Shown piece after piece: positions 4,935-5,700 of a stretch of DNA of 5,700 nt. Under the pieces are notes generated by a model. That model was given only the letters and a program-made list of their open reading frames with translations, searched no databases and had not been told where the DNA came from. Made by a program: the position numbers and the translations under genes. Origin of the DNA: Lachnospiraceae bacterium (GTDB lineage Bacteria > Bacillota > Clostridia > Lachnospirales > Lachnospiraceae); the NCBI GenBank assembly GCA_017651385.1, contig JAGCCY010000201.1, positions 1 through 5,700 of the forward strand, given 5' to 3'. The stretch's first letter is position 1. Each line of letters opens with the position of its first letter.

Positions 4935-5700
4935 ATGGCAGTAAAAGTAGCAATTAACGGTTTTGGACGTATCGGACGTCTTGCATTCAGACAGATGTTC
5001 GGAGCAGAGGGCTTCGAAATCGTTGCAATCAACGATCTTACATCTCCCGAGATGCTTGCTCATCTTCTTAAGTATGACAGCACACAGGGACGTTACGCTC
5101 TTTGCGACAAGGTTTCTTTCGGTGAAGATTCCATCACCGTAGACGGAAAGAAGATCACAATCTACAAGGAAGCAGATGCTAAGAACCTTCCTTGGGGACA
5201 GCTTGGTGTAGACGTTGTTCTTGAATGTACCGGTTTCTATACAAGCAAAGATAAGGCTCAGGCTCATATCGATGCAGGTGCTAAGCACGTTATCATTTCT
5301 GCTCCCGCAGGTAATGACCTTCCTACAATCGTTTACAATGTTAACCACAAAAATCTTACAAAGGATGACAAGATCATTTCTGCAGCATCCTGTACAACAA
5401 ACTGTCTTGCACCTATGGCTAAGGCTCTTAACGATCTTGCAACCATCAAGTCAGGTATCATGTGCACAATTCACGCTTACACAGGCGATCAGATGACTCT
5501 TGACGGACCTCAGAGAAAGGGCGACAAGAGACGTTCACGTGCTGCAGCTTGCAACATCGTTCCCAACTCAACAGGTGCTGCTAAGGCTATCGGTCTTGTA
5601 ATCCCTGAGTTAAACGGCAAGCTCATCGGCGCTGCACAGCGTGTTCCTACCCCTACAGGTTCTACCACGATCCTTACAGCTGTTGTTGAAGGTAACGTTA
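4935..5700 (+). CDS. gap: Glyceraldehyde-3-phosphate dehydrogenase, type I (3' truncated by window)
   Basis: The first 255 codons, roughly three quarters of a usual 335-340 residue enzyme, with no stop before the window ends. GAPDH oxidises glyceraldehyde 3-phosphate to 1,3-bisphosphoglycerate with NAD in glycolysis, as a cytoplasmic tetramer. Visible marks: the Rossmann NAD site INGFGRIGR (residues 7-15), IND with Asp34 after the second strand (typical of NAD preference), ECTG (97-100), the catalytic Cys153 in SAASCTTNC, His180 in TIHAYTGDQ, the [22 protein letters not shown] block starting near 199, and RVPTPTGS (236-243). Ala150 replaces the Asn seen in the common SNASCTTN form. AGGAGG (4920-4925) lies nine bases before the ATG. 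Codon choice is more biased than in the neighbours (Lys almost always AAG, Leu nearly all CTT, Ala GCT/GCA), which signals high expression. Other glycolytic genes (pgk, tpi) might follow outside the window. Confidence 0.96.
   Translation, partial: MAVKVAINGFGRIGRLAFRQMFGAEGFEIVAINDLTSPEMLAHLLKYDSTQGRYALCDKVSFGEDSITVDGKKITIYKEADAKNLPWGQLGVDVVLECTGFYTSKDKAQAHIDAGAKHVIISAPAGNDLPTIVYNVNHKNLTKDDKIISAASCTTNCLAPMAKALNDLATIKSGIMCTIHAYTGDQMTLDGPQRKGDKRRSRAAACNIVPNSTGAAKAIGLVIPELNGKLIGAAQRVPTPTGSTTILTAVVEGNV

Noticed and set aside
4845..5348. 167-codon minus-strand reading frame
   Set aside because: It is the antisense shadow of gap, whose plus-strand product is unambiguous; the same reasoning removes the plus-strand frame at 5215-5496.
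1..5700. CRISPR array, tRNA/rRNA, prophage, insertion sequence or defence gene cluster
   Set aside because: No regularly spaced repeats, cloverleaf or rRNA sequence, transposase or effector genes were seen. The recombinase has XerD features and the SbcC-like ATPase alone is not evidence of a defence system.

Overview
The window looks like chromosomal DNA of a low-to-mid GC Gram-positive anaerobe of the Clostridia, most likely a Lachnospiraceae-type genome (Butyrivibrio/Roseburia relatives). This is inferred from strong AGGAGG ribosome sites, sigma-A type promoters, AT-rich intergenic regions, hairpin/poly-T terminators, and the style of the proteins (a YhaN/SbcC-like ATPase ending in an LILDDPFVNLDDEK block, a subgroup Ib aspartate aminotransferase, and a GAPDH with SAASCTTNC at its active site). 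No species call is possible from sequence reading alone.

Layout. Bases 1-1149 (+) are the 3' end of a coiled-coil ABC/SMC-type ATPase; its N-terminal Walker A half lies before the window. Bases 1150-1465 hold no gene but are dense in structure: an imperfect direct repeat, a long nested hairpin, a small hairpin, an intrinsic terminator, a perfect 28-bp palindrome and a strong promoter. Bases 1466-2665 (+) encode a PLP-dependent aspartate aminotransferase with its own terminator. Bases 2666-2933 are AT-rich, with three copies of ATTTTGTGTTT, a promoter and a short palindrome, and lead into a XerD-type tyrosine recombinase at 2934-3818 (+). A bidirectional terminator at 3822-3851 separates it from a convergent PHP-family histidinol-phosphatase-like gene at 3855-4676 (-). 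A divergent intergenic region (4677-4934) carries promoters for both directions. Bases 4935-5700 (+) are the first 255 codons of glyceraldehyde-3-phosphate dehydrogenase, cut by the window edge.

How the genes relate. They look like separate single-gene transcription units: each complete unit has its own promoter candidate and a hairpin terminator at its end. They cover unrelated housekeeping jobs (DNA end processing or repair, amino-acid metabolism, chromosome dimer resolution, histidine biosynthesis or phosphoester hydrolysis, glycolysis). I see no defence island, CRISPR array, prophage, transposase or obvious new multi-gene system. The parts worth a second look are intergenic: the 28-bp palindrome just upstream of the aminotransferase promoter, the repeat/hairpin block after the ATPase gene, and the repeated ATTTTGTGTTT motif before xerD.
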